From Oscillospiraceae bacterium (GTDB lineage: Bacteria > Bacillota > Clostridia > Oscillospirales > Ruminococcaceae): a DNA stretch of 64,000 nt. This document shows, piece by piece, positions 27,179-36,664 of this stretch. The translations under genes and the position numbers were made by a program. Positions within the stretch are counted from its first letter, which is position 1. Every line of letters starts with the position of its first letter. The DNA lies in assembly GCA_028692035.1 (NCBI GenBank), contig JAQUYD010000005.1:1-64000 (forward strand). The letters run 5' to 3'. The notes beneath the pieces are model-generated. The model searched no databases. It was not told the DNA's origin and saw only the letters and a list, made by a program, of their open reading frames with translations.

Positions 27179-28066
27179 ATGGAATATCGCGCCAATGGGC
27201 AAACGTTCACCTTCACCACCGATATTCGGGACGACCCGGCGCGGCGGGAAAGCTTTTTCGCCCTTGCCCGCCGCACCTTCGGCCTGGATTTTGAACCGTG
27301 GTACCGGGGCGGCGGTTGGCAGGACAGGTACATCCCCCACGCGCTGGTGCTGGACGGGGCAGTGGCGGCAAATATCTCGGTCAACCCCATCGACTTTATG
27401 CTTGATGGAACCAGCCGTCCCTTTGTCCAACTGGGAACGGTCATGACCCATCCAGATTTCCGTGGAATGGGCCTTTCCCGGTTTTTGATGGAGGCGGTGC
27501 TGCAAATCTGGCGGCCCCGCTGCGACTGCCTGTATCTGTTCGCCAACGATACGGTGCTGGATTTTTACCCCAAATTTGGCTTTGTCCCGGCACCGGAATT
27601 TCAGCCGATTTGGGCAGCAGCCCCCGCCACGCCGATTCTCCGCCAGCGCCTGGATCCTGACGATCCGGCAGACCAGGCGCTATTGCTGGCGGCCTACCGC
27701 CGTTCCAACCCCTACTCTGCCTTTTCCATGGAGGATAACGAGGGGCTTTTTTCCTTTTACATTTTAGGCCCCTTTCGGGAGTGCCTTTACTCCCTGCCGG
27801 GGCAGAATGCCGTAGCCATCCTGGAAGAGGACGGCGATACCCTTTTTTGTCAGGAGATTCTGGGGCGTCCATCCGTGGAGTTGGCCGAATTGCTAAACGG
27901 TCTGGCGGCGCCGGATTTCCGCCGGGTCGTGTTGGGCTTTACGCCCAACGACCCGGGTCTGCGCTTATCCTATTCGCCGGGAGAAGAGCATTTATTCCTG
28001 TTGGCGGAGGGGGGAAATCCTTTTGAGGAGCGAAAAATTCTATTCCCACAAATTTCTCACGCCTGA
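27179..28066 (+). CDS. GNAT family N-acetyltransferase
   Basis: The 295-residue protein has a GNAT fold in its N-terminal half: LGTVMTHPDFRGMGLSRFLM (about 83-102) carries the acetyl-CoA loop and YLFANDTVLDFYPKFGF is the typical motif B. The C-terminal half is a second, weaker domain, which may be an SCP2-like or degenerate GNAT domain; I cannot place it. AAGGAG is five nucleotides before the ATG. It is probably cotranscribed with comM. The substrate is unknown. Confidence 0.82.
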   Translation: MEYRANGQTFTFTTDIRDDPARRESFFALARRTFGLDFEPWYRGGGWQDRYIPHALVLDGAVAANISVNPIDFMLDGTSRPFVQLGTVMTHPDFRGMGLSRFLMEAVLQIWRPRCDCLYLFANDTVLDFYPKFGFVPAPEFQPIWAAAPATPILRQRLDPDDPADQALLLAAYRRSNPYSAFSMEDNEGLFSFYILGPFRECLYSLPGQNAVAILEEDGDTLFCQEILGRPSVELAELLNGLAAPDFRRVVLGFTPNDPGLRLSYSPGEEHLFLLAEGGNPFEERKILFPQISHA

Positions 28067-28081
28067 TCTTTTGCGATAACT

Positions 28082-28120
28082 AAAAAACCAGCAGGAGTCC
28101 GGCTCCCGCTGGTTTTTATT
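28082..28120. terminator. Bidirectional terminator
   Basis: AAAAACCAGC pairs with GCTGGTTTTT with inner GGAG/CTCC pairs, between the convergent GNAT gene and rlmH. It overlaps the rlmH stop. Confidence 0.9.
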
Positions 28121-28598
28121 TGTGATATTTTCCGCCGTTTAAAATTTGGTATCCCCGGTAGACCTGCTCTAACAGCATCACCCTTGCCAGCTGGTGGGGG
28201 AATGTCATGCCCGACATGGAAAGCTTCTGATCCGCCCGGGCCTTTACCGCCGGGGACAGCCCAAAGGATCCGCCGATGACAAACGTCACTGCACTTTTTC
28301 CTTTCAGCGCCGCATCCTCCAGCAGCTGGGCCAACCCTTGGGAGGTCTTCTGGCCGCCCTCAATACACATAGCCACCACAAAGCTCCCCTCCGGGATTTT
28401 AGACAGGATCCGCCGCCCCTCCGCCTCCATCACCGCGTCGGTTTGCGCCAAAGACGGATTCTGCGGCGAGCGCTCCTCTTCGATTTCCACCACCGAAAGC
28501 TTGCAGAATGGCCCCAGCCGTTTTTGATATTCCGCCGCCGCGTCCCGCCAATATGCCTCTTTTAGCTTTCCCACGCATAGAATTGTCACCGCCTGCAT
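28116..28598 (-). CDS. rlmH: 23S rRNA pseudouridine-1915 N3-methyltransferase
   Basis: RlmH is a SPOUT-class methyltransferase that modifies pseudouridine 1915 in helix 69 of 23S rRNA on the 70S ribosome. The 160-residue length is exact for the family. The SAM-binding knot is TFVIGGSFGLSP (about residues 104-115), and the C-terminal signature FPHQLARVMLLEQVYRGYQI ends with the characteristic YHK. It follows walJ on the same strand after a terminator. Confidence 0.97.
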   Translation of the reverse strand: MQAVTILCVGKLKEAYWRDAAAEYQKRLGPFCKLSVVEIEEERSPQNPSLAQTDAVMEAEGRRILSKIPEGSFVVAMCIEGGQKTSQGLAQLLEDAALKGKSAVTFVIGGSFGLSPAVKARADQKLSMSGMTFPHQLARVMLLEQVYRGYQILNGGKYHK

Positions 28599-28614
28599 AT
28601 TGCCATTCCCCCGT

Positions 28615-28645
28615 AAACAAGGCGGCCTGGCCGCCTTGTTTTTCT
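28615..28645. terminator. Hairpin terminator between walJ and rlmH
   Basis: AACAAGGCGG and CCGCCTTGTT form a perfect stem; the T run is strongest on the plus strand, but the position just after the walJ stop suggests it works on the minus strand. Confidence 0.65.
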
Positions 28646-28649
28646 CTCG

Positions 28650-29441
28650 CTATAACCGGATCAGGCTGCCCGGCTCGTACCGGGGCGCCACCTCGATCTG
28701 ATAATCCTTTTCCCTGTCGATACCGGCGCAGGCCAGCGCCGAGACCGACGTTTCCAGCGCCAGCCCAGGCAAATTGTTTTCACGGCTCAAATGGCCCAGT
28801 ACCACCTGTCGGGCGCCTGCGGCCACCAGCTCCGGCAGAAAACCGGCACAAGCCTCGTTGGATAGGTGCCCTATGTCCCCGTCGATCCGGCGCTTTAATG
28901 GATATGGGTAAAAACCGGCCATCAACATATTCCGGTCGTAATTGGACTCCAGCAGTACCAGATCGCATCCGCTCACCGCCTGCCGCACGGTCGGGGTAAC
29001 GACGCCCAGATCGGTGGAAACAGCCATCTTTTTGCCGTTTCCACTCACCGCTACATAGCCCACGCTGTGGGCGCTGTCGTGGGATGTCTCAAACGCACCT
29101 ATGTACAAATCTCCAATGCCCACGCCTTGCACCGGTATCGGAACCGCCTTTGCGCCAGCCGGCAAATAATCCCGGTCCGCTAAAAAATCCAGTACTTCCT
29201 CTGTAGCGTATACCGGAACCTGCAGCCTTTTTAGCAGCACCTTCAGCCCCTTGATGTGGTCGCTGTGCTCATGGGTAATCAAAACAGCGCCAACGCTTTC
29301 CCGGTCAAGCCCGCGGGCTTCCATCGCCGCCAGGATCCCCTTGCAGCTGATGCCCGCATCGACCAATACGCCGCCAACCCCGCTTCCAATATACGTACAA
29401 TTCCCGCTGCTTCCGCTGGCGAGCGTACAAAAACATGCCAT
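28650..29441 (-). CDS. walJ: MBL-fold metallo-hydrolase, WalJ/YycJ type
   Basis: The 263-residue protein is a metallo-beta-lactamase fold hydrolase with the HEHSDH motif (ITHEHSDHIKG, about residues 55-65) and the start FCTLASGSSGNCTYI seen in YycJ. In Bacillus and streptococci this protein belongs to the WalRK operon and has been linked to cell division and DNA repair; here it follows murA and no walRK genes are present. Start 29441 is chosen from AAGGA spacing. The substrate is not known. Confidence 0.87.
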   Translation of the reverse strand: MACFCTLASGSSGNCTYIGSGVGGVLVDAGISCKGILAAMEARGLDRESVGAVLITHEHSDHIKGLKVLLKRLQVPVYATEEVLDFLADRDYLPAGAKAVPIPVQGVGIGDLYIGAFETSHDSAHSVGYVAVSGNGKKMAVSTDLGVVTPTVRQAVSGCDLVLLESNYDRNMLMAGFYPYPLKRRIDGDIGHLSNEACAGFLPELVAAGARQVVLGHLSRENNLPGLALETSVSALACAGIDREKDYQIEVAPRYEPGSLIRL

Positions 29442-29574
29442 TTTGCCAATCCTTCCAGGCAGAACCATGATAAATTCCACCGAATGGAGGACCCTTCGAA
29501 GAAAAAGGGCCTTCCGTTTCGTTTTCTAAAAGAAATCGGCTTAGGCCATAAGCCAAAGCCGAAACCACTCAAAC

Positions 29575-30864
29575 CTATCCGATCGCGCGCTGTACATCCG
29601 CGTCCGGCACCTCGATTTTTTTCATTTTGGCGCCCAATCCCCGGAATTTTTCCGCAACATTTTCATATCCCCGCTCAATGTGCCGAATTTCTTCCACCTC
29701 GGTGCGCCCGCAGGCAACCAGACCGGCAATAATCAAAGCGGCGCCCGCCCGCAGGTCCGTGGCTTTCACCGGTGCGCCGGTCAGCTGTTCTACCCCTTCA
29801 ACCACGGCGACCTTGCCGTCAACCTGGATTTTCGCACCCATCCGGCGCAGCTCATCCACATATTTATAGCGGTTGTCCCACACGCCCTCGGTAATAATGC
29901 TTGTCCCCTCTGAGATGGAAAGCATCACTGCCATCTGCGGCTGCAGATCGGTAGGGAAGCCCGGGTGGGGCAGCGTTTTCAAATTGATTTTTTTCAATGG
30001 GCCGTTGCGGGTAACCCGCACTGCATCATCAAATTCCTCCACCGTCGCGCCCGCCGCCACCAGCTTTGCCGTAATGGACTCCAGGTGCTTCGGAATCACA
30101 TTTTTCACCAGAACGTCACCATTGGTAGCCGCTGCCGCGACCATAAAGGTCCCCGCCTCAATCTGATCCGGAATGATGGAATAGGTGGCGCCGCGCAGAT
30201 GCTCTACGCCCCGGATTTTAATCACGTCCGTACCGGCGCCGCGGACATCCGCACCCATGGAGTTTAAAAAGTTTGCCAAATCGACCACGTGGGGCTCTTT
30301 GGCCACATTCTCCAAAATCGTCAGCCCCTGGGCCCGCACCGCCGCCAGCATCACGTTGATCGTAGCGCCAACCGTAACACCGTCAAAATAGATATGGCTG
30401 CCGATCAGCTGTTTGGCCTCCGCACAGATCATGCCATGATCAATGGACACCTCGGCCCCCAGGGCTTCAAAGCCCTTGATGTGCTGATCGATGGGGCGCA
30501 CGCCGCCAAAATTGCACCCGCCAGGCATCGTCACCGCGCCGCTGGAATAACGCCCCAACAGCGCACCCAGAAAATAATAGGACGCACGCATATTGCGGGC
30601 GATGTCAAACGGTACCGAAGGGGCTATAATATGAGTAGCGTCGATCTCCACCGTCGTTTTATTGCGCATTTTAATTTTTGCGCCCAATTCCTGCAAAATT
30701 TGCAGGGAAATATTTACGTCATTGATATTCGGGATATTCTCCAGAACGCATGGTTCTTCTGCCAACAAAACCGCTGGTATAATTGCCACCGCCGCATTCT
30801 TTGCACCGCTGATGACAACTTCGCCCTCCAACCGGCTGGGACCTTCAATGAAAAATTTCTCCAT
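29575..30864 (-). CDS. murA: UDP-N-acetylglucosamine 1-carboxyvinyltransferase
   Basis: MurA transfers enolpyruvate from PEP to UDP-GlcNAc, the first committed step of peptidoglycan synthesis. The 429-residue protein has SGAKNAA (19-25) with catalytic Lys22, and the loop MPGGCNFGG with Cys117, the residue that fosfomycin alkylates; Cys is present, so the intrinsic Asp-type resistance is not expected. The C-terminal PGFPTDLQPQ motif is intact. It has an extended -10 promoter. An imperfect hairpin at about 29529-29570 may attenuate read-through into walJ. Confidence 0.96.
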   Translation of the reverse strand: MEKFFIEGPSRLEGEVVISGAKNAAVAIIPAVLLAEEPCVLENIPNINDVNISLQILQELGAKIKMRNKTTVEIDATHIIAPSVPFDIARNMRASYYFLGALLGRYSSGAVTMPGGCNFGGVRPIDQHIKGFEALGAEVSIDHGMICAEAKQLIGSHIYFDGVTVGATINVMLAAVRAQGLTILENVAKEPHVVDLANFLNSMGADVRGAGTDVIKIRGVEHLRGATYSIIPDQIEAGTFMVAAAATNGDVLVKNVIPKHLESITAKLVAAGATVEEFDDAVRVTRNGPLKKINLKTLPHPGFPTDLQPQMAVMLSISEGTSIITEGVWDNRYKYVDELRRMGAKIQVDGKVAVVEGVEQLTGAPVKATDLRAGAALIIAGLVACGRTEVEEIRHIERGYENVAEKFRGLGAKMKKIEVPDADVQRAIG

Positions 30865-30946
30865 TCCAGTCTCTCCTTTATCATCTTTTCTCTCTGTTCC
30901 CCATTTATAGCGCAGGAAATCCTGCGGACATACTTCTAATGGTAGT

Positions 30947-30955
30947 ATTATAGCA
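30947..30955 (-). promoter_or_regulatory. Extended -10 promoter of murA
   Basis: On the minus strand TGC-TATAAT is an extended -10 element; the -35 position reads TTTTAT, which is weak. It lies about 83 nt before the murA start. The rest of 30865-31152 shows no gene that I can support. Confidence 0.5.
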
Positions 30956-31152
30956 CAGGCATCTATAAAATAAAAGCCCCATTTTACAAGAAAAGTATCT
31001 TCCTAAATTGGCTTCCTTCCTTTTCAAGTTTTGACTAATTTTTGTTTGTTGATCCTTTCCACACCACAAAATCCTTCCCGCCCTCGGCGTGGATATCCCT
31101 TGGCAGACAGGCGTTTTTTTAAGCAATTGCCTATGCTTTTCCGTTTTTTGAC

Positions 31153-31185
31153 AAAAAAAGGCGCCTTTTTTTGCAAAAAGCGCCT
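31153..31185 (-). terminator. Terminator of the M23 peptidase gene
   Basis: On the minus strand AGGCGC pairs with GCGCCT and is followed by a run of seven T, 15 nt after the stop codon. Confidence 0.8.
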
Positions 31186-31199
31186 GTAATCCGGATTCT

Positions 31200-32972
31200 T
31201 TACCGGCCTGGATAATAAGTGCCAATATATTTCGAAGGATCCATAAATCTGCCGTTGATGATGATTTCAAAATGGCAATGATTTCCGGAAGCGTTGCCGG
31301 TCATCCCCACATAGCCGATAATCTGCCCCTGCTGGACATAATCGCCATAGGACACCGCCAACTGGCTCATGTGCCCATACAAGGTATAAACCCCATTTCC
31401 GTGGCTGATTTTGACATGAATGCCATATGCGTAGTACTGACGCACCGCCTTGACTACCGTTCCAGATGCTGCTGCCCGGATCACGGTACCACGGGGCGCC
31501 GCAATATCCATACCCGTATGGCCCCAATAGCCGTTGATGCCACAGGATAAATATCCGCCGTCCACCGGCCAGATAAAGCTGCCCGAACTGCTGGAGCTAC
31601 CGCCGGAACTGCTGAGAACCTGAATCGGTTCGGCGGTTCCCACCGTCACAACCTGGTTTACCGGTTCCTGCAAGACAACTGCTTCCAGTTCCGTCCGGTC
31701 TGTTTCCATTCCGTTGACATAGACAACATCCGCCGTCACCAGCCGTTTGCCAAGCACCCCTGAGCTTCGAACCGCCTGATAGCCTTTGGCATAATTGGCG
31801 TCCACCACCTCTTCCGTTCCAAAGGGTACATCCTCTTCGTAAACTTCTGTGACGGTGCGCTTAACGGTTAAAAAGTTAACCTGATTGGAAATCAACACTT
31901 CCTGGCCGACCAATAAACTTTCCTCAATCCCTGGGTGGAGCGCTTTGAGCTGCAAATAAGGGATCTCCACCTCCGGCAAAATCAAAGTGGGCGCGTCACC
32001 CGCCACAACCGTATAGGTTACTTCGCCCGCCACCTCGGAGGTCAAAACCGCTTCCATCTCTTCCGGCTCTACCAGGCTGCTGAGCAGGTACAGGCCCTTG
32101 GACAACTGCACGTCCTGAACAAAATCCACCCGTTCGTCTTCGCTTCCCGTCCGGTACTGATCCAGCATGCCGTCCAACAACGCGCGGACCGAGGTTGCAT
32201 CCTCCACCGCACCATAAAAGGTTCCGTTGACGTAAAGGCCGCTGGCCTCTGTGATCTCGTTGCCAGAAGCCGCAATCAGTTCATCAGCGATTGCATTGAC
32301 GGTGGAAAGTTCCTCCTCGTCAATGATCTTTAGGGTATATTTCGGCACCGTATCCAACGGCGGCTGGTACTCCTCATAAACAATACGGCTCTGCATGATT
32401 TTCTCCGACTCATCAAAATCGGATTCCTTTGCGATATAGCCGATCATTTTGTCGTTGTATTCCACCTCCAGTGCAAACTGTAGGTTGGTATTTTGATGGA
32501 TCAATGTAATCAATATAATAAAGCTGACCACCGGGGCAACATAGTTAAAAACGGTTCCAAGAAGCCGGAATACAAGCTGCAGGCTTTCCTTCCACATCCG
32601 GCTCTTCTCTTCGCGAACTGCCTTAGGACCCAGTTCTTCCGCCAACGAAAGGCGTTCTTCCTGGCTTTGGCGCAGGCGCTGCACCTGGCGATAAGGGCGC
32701 ATGGCGTCACTCACAGCAAAGCGGAATTTGCGGCCGATGAGGGTCATGCGTTTTTTCAGTCTTAACTGAAGCCCCAGCCTGGTACGGACGGCAAAGCGAA
32801 ACAAACGCTTCTTATAGCGTTTGAAAGAACGAATCAGCTGGACGCCGACGTAGTAGCAAAACCGGTAACTTGCCGAGACGGCAAGTTGCGCCATATCCTG
32901 CAAAGAACGGCCCGCTGGTCTGTGCCGCTTTTGATTCGGCTTCTTTTTATCGGCATTCTGGCTGCTCTCCAT
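31200..32972 (-). CDS. Membrane-anchored G5/LysM-like/M23 peptidoglycan hydrolase
   Basis: The 590-residue protein has a basic cytoplasmic N-terminus (1-135), one membrane segment (about 137-158), an extracellular region with a LysM-like stretch (LVGQEVLISNQ), a G5 domain (around VKRTVTEVYEEDVPFG), a Ser/Gly linker and a C-terminal M23 LytM peptidase (463-590). The zinc ligands are His485 and Asp489 in GHTGMD and His567 in HCHFE; LYGH gives the general base. It probably cleaves peptidoglycan cross-links at the cell surface. The start 32972 follows AAGGAGG. The long basic N-terminal tail is unusual. Confidence 0.88.
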   Translation of the reverse strand: MESSQNADKKKPNQKRHRPAGRSLQDMAQLAVSASYRFCYYVGVQLIRSFKRYKKRLFRFAVRTRLGLQLRLKKRMTLIGRKFRFAVSDAMRPYRQVQRLRQSQEERLSLAEELGPKAVREEKSRMWKESLQLVFRLLGTVFNYVAPVVSFIILITLIHQNTNLQFALEVEYNDKMIGYIAKESDFDESEKIMQSRIVYEEYQPPLDTVPKYTLKIIDEEELSTVNAIADELIAASGNEITEASGLYVNGTFYGAVEDATSVRALLDGMLDQYRTGSEDERVDFVQDVQLSKGLYLLSSLVEPEEMEAVLTSEVAGEVTYTVVAGDAPTLILPEVEIPYLQLKALHPGIEESLLVGQEVLISNQVNFLTVKRTVTEVYEEDVPFGTEEVVDANYAKGYQAVRSSGVLGKRLVTADVVYVNGMETDRTELEAVVLQEPVNQVVTVGTAEPIQVLSSSGGSSSSSGSFIWPVDGGYLSCGINGYWGHTGMDIAAPRGTVIRAAASGTVVKAVRQYYAYGIHVKISHGNGVYTLYGHMSQLAVSYGDYVQQGQIIGYVGMTGNASGNHCHFEIIINGRFMDPSKYIGTYYPGR

Positions 32973-33021
32973 GCATTCTCCTCCTTTCCGCGGGATAAAA
33001 ACACCGCTTGATTCCTTTTTC

Positions 33022-33049
33022 ATTATACACATTCTGACGTTTTAATCAA
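33022..33049 (-). promoter_or_regulatory. Predicted promoter of the M23 peptidase gene
   Basis: TTGATT (33044-33049) and TATAAT (33022-33027) on the minus strand are 16 nt apart, about 50 nt before the start. Between here and the terminator at 33222 lies AT-rich sequence with no gene. Confidence 0.6.
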
Positions 33050-33221
33050 CCGAATTCACAAAAATGTAAAAAAGTTGTGGTTAAACTTTATAAATATTTT
33101 TGATATTTTAGCAGTTTGTTTATGCTTATTGACAATAAATGTGTATGTTCTGTGATTGTTTTGCCTTTGAGAAAATGGGGCCCGGCCGGATCCAGCCGAA
33201 AGCGGCAAAACGTTTTCAAAC

Positions 33222-33251
33222 AAAAAAGCACCCCGCTAGAAGTGCTTTTTT
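33222..33251. terminator. Terminator of the amino-acid ABC operon
   Basis: AAAAAAGCAC and GTGCTTTTTT flank a 10-nt loop, 20 nt after the ATPase stop; it can act on both strands. Confidence 0.85.
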
Positions 33252-33269
33252 CGGCCTAATATTCTTTTT

Positions 33270-33992
33270 TTACAGCACCTTTGACAGGAAATCTTTTAGC
33301 CGCGGATGCTGGGGACTTTCGAAAAATGATTCTGGCGGCCCCTGCTCCAAAATCTTGCCCTCGTCGATAAAGAGCACCCGAGTTGCCACCTCCCGGGCAA
33401 ATCCCATTTCATGGGTGACCACCACCATGGTCATTCCGTCGTTGGCCAAATCTTTCATCAGCTCCAGCACCTCGCCGACCATTTCCGGATCCAGTGCAGA
33501 GGTGGGTTCATCAAACAGCATGACATCCGGATTCATTGCCAAAGCGCGGACGATGGCGATCCGCTGTTTCTGGCCGCCGGACAACTGACCTGGATATGCC
33601 TGGGCTTTCTCCCACAGGCCGATCCGTTCCAGCAGCCGGCGGGCATTGGCCTGCGCCTCGCTTTTTGTCTGCAACTTCAGGGTCACCGGCGCCAAGGTGA
33701 TGTTTTCCAGAACCGTCAGATGGGGAAAGAGGTTGAACTGCTGGAATACCATGCCCATTTTCTGGCGCAGGGCATTGACATCTGCTTTTTTGTCTGTGAT
33801 GTTTTTCCCCTCAAACCAGACCTCGCCGCCGGTGGGGCGTTCCAGCAGATTCAGGCAGCGCAGGAAGGTGGACTTGCCCGAACCGGACGGCCCGATAATA
33901 ACCACCTTTTCCCCCTGTTCGATGGTCTCGTCGATCCCGCACAGCACCTGATGGTCTCCAAAAGTCTTTTCCAGATTTTTAACGGTTATCAC
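33270..33992 (-). CDS. Polar amino-acid ABC transporter ATP-binding protein
   Basis: The 240-residue ATPase has Walker [10 protein letters not shown] (34-42), Q-loop [12 protein letters not shown], signature LSGGQKQR, Walker [15 protein letters not shown] and the switch His in VVVTHEMGF. It matches the GlnQ/PAAT subfamily that powers uptake of polar amino acids. Its first codons overlap the permease end by 14 nt, which implies translational coupling. The substrate (glutamine, cystine, arginine or other) cannot be fixed. Confidence 0.93.
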   Translation of the reverse strand: MITVKNLEKTFGDHQVLCGIDETIEQGEKVVIIGPSGSGKSTFLRCLNLLERPTGGEVWFEGKNITDKKADVNALRQKMGMVFQQFNLFPHLTVLENITLAPVTLKLQTKSEAQANARRLLERIGLWEKAQAYPGQLSGGQKQRIAIVRALAMNPDVMLFDEPTSALDPEMVGEVLELMKDLANDGMTMVVVTHEMGFAREVATRVLFIDEGKILEQGPPESFFESPQHPRLKDFLSKVL

Positions 33993-34710
33993 TCTTGGCC
34001 AGCCTCCTCTCGAACAGGTTCAACAGCCGGGTCATGCCAAACACCAGCACAAAATAGATCACCGCGATGGACAAAAGCGGCGTATACAAATCGTAGGTTG
34101 CGCCGCCGACCCGCTCGGCCGCCTTGGTTAGATCGTTCACTGCCATGGTTCCGGCAATGGAGGTCTCTTTCACCAAGGTGATGAACTCATTGCCCAGGGC
34201 AGGCAGGATATTCCGCACCGCCTGGGGCAGAATAATCAGCCGCATCACTGTACCGTCCCGCAGGCCCAGCGAGTTGCCGGCCTCGAACTGGCCTTTATCC
34301 ACCGAGTTGATCCCCGCGCGGATGATCTCGGCGACATAGGCGCCGGAGTTGATCCCGAATGTAATAACTGCCACGAGGATCTTATTTTGGACCGACGCGA
34401 ACACCACCGTATTCAAAATCAATAGCTGTACGTAAACTGGCGTACCACGGATCACCAGCACATAAGCGTCCAGCAGCCATTCCAGCGGGCGCAGGAAGCG
34501 ATGCTTTTTGGCCATGTTTTTGACCACCGCCACGAATACGCCGATGGCGGTACCCAGCAACACGGCGAAAAAAGAAATCTCCAGCGTGGTGCCAATACCC
34601 TTGAGAAACGCCATATACCGATCCTTTTCAACAAAGGTGCGGTACAGGCTGTCTCCCACCTGCTGCAGCCAGATCAGCAGATTCGTGCCCAGCTCTTGCA
34701 ACCAACTCAA
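33979..34710 (-). CDS. Polar amino-acid ABC transporter permease
   Basis: The 243-residue permease has several membrane segments (for example [19 protein letters not shown] and [19 protein letters not shown]) and the HisM/GlnP EAA loop [24 protein letters not shown]. Only one permease gene is present, so it should form a homodimer in the membrane. It lies 90 nt after the binding-protein gene, behind a stem-loop that may set the usual excess of binding protein. Confidence 0.93.
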   Translation of the reverse strand: MSWLQELGTNLLIWLQQVGDSLYRTFVEKDRYMAFLKGIGTTLEISFFAVLLGTAIGVFVAVVKNMAKKHRFLRPLEWLLDAYVLVIRGTPVYVQLLILNTVVFASVQNKILVAVITFGINSGAYVAEIIRAGINSVDKGQFEAGNSLGLRDGTVMRLIILPQAVRNILPALGNEFITLVKETSIAGTMAVNDLTKAAERVGGATYDLYTPLLSIAVIYFVLVFGMTRLLNLFERRLAKSDNR

Positions 34711-34742
34711 ACCTTCACTCCCCTTTTGCGTTTACATGACAA

Positions 34743-34770
34743 TGCAAGGGAGGGAAAACCCGCCCTTGCA
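34743..34770 (-). other. Intercistronic stem-loop
   Basis: TGCAAGGG-x-GGG pairs with CCC-x-CCCTTGCA around a four-base loop. There is no T tail, so it fits a 3' stabiliser of the binding-protein message better than a full terminator. Confidence 0.55.
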
Positions 34771-34800
34771 AAGCGCGATGCGTTCTTTTCTATGATCGGC

Positions 34801-35622
34801 TTACATGGAAGCATCCATATGTTTCTGGGTAAACTGCTCGATCTTTCCCTCGTCAATCAACTGCTGGAGGACGACGTTCAGTGCCTCAGCCATTTCGGTA
34901 TTGCCTTTTTTCACAGCCATGGCGTATACATCGGTGAACAGCACCATGTCCAGAATTTCCAATTCCTCTGTGTTTTGCTTCAGGATCGCTTCAGCAGGCA
35001 TGTTGTCAAGGATCATACAGTCGATCTGACCGTTTTTCAGATCCTCCGCCGCAACCAGGTTCTTTTTATACGCGTTTACACTTTCATATCCCATATCCTG
35101 GCAGTACAGATCCGCGGTGGTACCCTGCTGGACGCCGATTTTTACATTGGCAAGGTCTTCCTCGCCTTTGATATCGGCAAAGCCCTTACGAACCAGAATA
35201 ACCTGATCGGACTCGGCGTACTCCATGGTGAAATCCATGGTTTCCAGCCGCTCGTCGGTAATGGAAACGCCCGCCGCCGCAAAATCTGCGGTTCCGTTCT
35301 GAGGCGCCAACAGCGCGTTGGTGAAGTCCATATCCTGGATCACCAGCTCCAACCCATAATAATCGGCAATGGCCTGGGCGATGTCCGCGTCAATACCGAC
35401 AACCTTTTCACCCTCTACATACTCGTAGGGTGCAAAACCCGCGTCGGTAGCCATGGTCAGCTTACCGGGCGTTACGGTATTCAGGGTAGGTGTTCCGCTG
35501 TCGGCCGGGGTAGACGCTGCCTCAGAGGAACCAGCCGGAGTGGCCGAGGAGGTGGTGCCGCCACAGGCGGCCAATGTCAGCAACATCAATGCTGCTAAAA
35601 TCAGAGAAAGTACCTTTTTCAT
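34801..35622 (-). CDS. Amino-acid ABC transporter substrate-binding lipoprotein
   Basis: The 273-residue protein has a lipoprotein signal with lipobox LAAC (Cys20), a Gly/Ser/Ala linker and a family 3 solute-binding domain starting at GKLTMATDAGFAPYEYVEGEKVVGIDADI. YAESDQVILVRKG and the C-terminal EKGKIEQ-like helices are typical. It captures the amino acid outside the cell for the permease/ATPase encoded downstream. It is the first gene of the three-gene operon and has its own promoter. Confidence 0.93.
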   Translation of the reverse strand: MKKVLSLILAALMLLTLAACGGTTSSATPAGSSEAASTPADSGTPTLNTVTPGKLTMATDAGFAPYEYVEGEKVVGIDADIAQAIADYYGLELVIQDMDFTNALLAPQNGTADFAAAGVSITDERLETMDFTMEYAESDQVILVRKGFADIKGEEDLANVKIGVQQGTTADLYCQDMGYESVNAYKKNLVAAEDLKNGQIDCMILDNMPAEAILKQNTEELEILDMVLFTDVYAMAVKKGNTEMAEALNVVLQQLIDEGKIEQFTQKHMDASM

Positions 35623-35661
35623 TTTATTTCGTCTCCTATTCGTTCAATTGGTATGTACCCC

Positions 35662-35689
35662 ATTATATGCATATTTTTTCAAAAATCAA
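35662..35689 (-). promoter_or_regulatory. Predicted promoter of the amino-acid ABC operon
   Basis: TTGATT (35684-35689) and TATAAT (35662-35667) on the minus strand are 16 nt apart, about 40 nt before the binding-protein start. The architecture is the same as for the M23 gene. Confidence 0.6.
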
Positions 35690-35714
35690 GCATATTTTTA
35701 AATTTTATTTATTT

Positions 35715-36611
35715 TTATTCAATATTGCAGGGTATATATGCATTTTTCAGTGCATTTTTGAACGGTTCGTACAACGGAGCCGACAGTTCCACCTTCTTTC
35801 CGCTCATCGGATGGGAAAAATGGCAGCAGACACAGTGCAACGCCTGGCGTTCTATGATCCGGGTGTCGCCGCCGTACCAGGTATCCCCCGCCAGTGGGCA
35901 GCCCAGGTATGCCATGTGCACCCGGATCTGATGGGTACGCCCCGTTTCCAGCTGGAAGCGGGCCAGGCTATACTCGGTTCCACGGGCCAGCACCTCATAA
36001 TGGGTCACCGCCCGCTGCCCCTCCGGCGAAACTTCCCGCAGAATATGCACCGGATCCACCCGACGGATGGGCGCGTCCACGGTGCCTTTTACAGATGACG
36101 GGCAGCCGCACAGGATGGCCAGATATTCCTTTTCGATTTTCCCCGCTAATTGAGCCGCCGTATACTGGCTTTTCGCCGCTACAACGATACCGGTAGTATC
36201 TTTGTCCAAGCGGTTGACCGGCCGGAAAGGAAGAATCAGCCCCTGGGCGGCGCAGTGGGCCGCAAAGACGTTGCCCAGCGTGTCGGACTGGTGTTTTTTT
36301 GCCGGATGGCAAGGCATGTCCCAAGGCTTATTAAATACCACCAGCTCCTCGTCCTCATACAGTACCGGCACCGGCGCTGCCGAGAGCGCCGTTTCAGCGG
36401 CCCGCTCTGGCCAGCAGAGGGCCACTAGGTCCCCCGCCCGCACCAAATCCACTGTGCGGATGTGTGCGCCGTTGCAAAACAGCCCCATGGGAGGTTTCTG
36501 GTGCTTTAGGCTTTTGATCTGCCGGTAGGAGACACCTTTTCCCCGCCGCAGAAAATCATTGATGGTACAGCCGTCAAATTCTGGCGGGACTACAAACGCA
36601 AGCGTACCCAA
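35715..36611 (-). CDS. RluA/RluD family pseudouridine synthase, TTG start
   Basis: The 298-residue protein has an S4-like N-terminal region (INDFLRRGKGVSYRQIKSL) and the catalytic domain with RLDKDTTGIVVAAKS, where the Asp is the nucleophile, plus the later ARFQLETGRTHQIRVHM. It isomerises uridines in 23S rRNA or tRNA; the exact site is not predictable. TTG at 36611 is the best start: GGAGG lies seven nucleotides before it, while the ATG nine codons earlier has no ribosome-binding site. The 3' end overlaps the ABC operon promoter region. Confidence 0.88.
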   Translation of the reverse strand: MGTLAFVVPPEFDGCTINDFLRRGKGVSYRQIKSLKHQKPPMGLFCNGAHIRTVDLVRAGDLVALCWPERAAETALSAAPVPVLYEDEELVVFNKPWDMPCHPAKKHQSDTLGNVFAAHCAAQGLILPFRPVNRLDKDTTGIVVAAKSQYTAAQLAGKIEKEYLAILCGCPSSVKGTVDAPIRRVDPVHILREVSPEGQRAVTHYEVLARGTEYSLARFQLETGRTHQIRVHMAYLGCPLAGDTWYGGDTRIIERQALHCVCCHFSHPMSGKKVELSAPLYEPFKNALKNAYIPCNIE

Positions 36612-36664
36612 ATCCTTCCCTCCTCGTTTCTTCCGCATTACAGCCCGGAACCATTTTCCGATAC

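Noticed and set aside
29575-30864. Intrinsic fosfomycin resistance through a Cys-to-Asp MurA
   Set aside because: Cys117 is present in MPGGCNFGG, so the enzyme is of the sensitive type.
30905-31270. 121-codon minus-strand frame between murA and the M23 gene
   Set aside because: It overlaps the M23 terminator and the murA promoter and has low-complexity sequence; it is probably not a gene.
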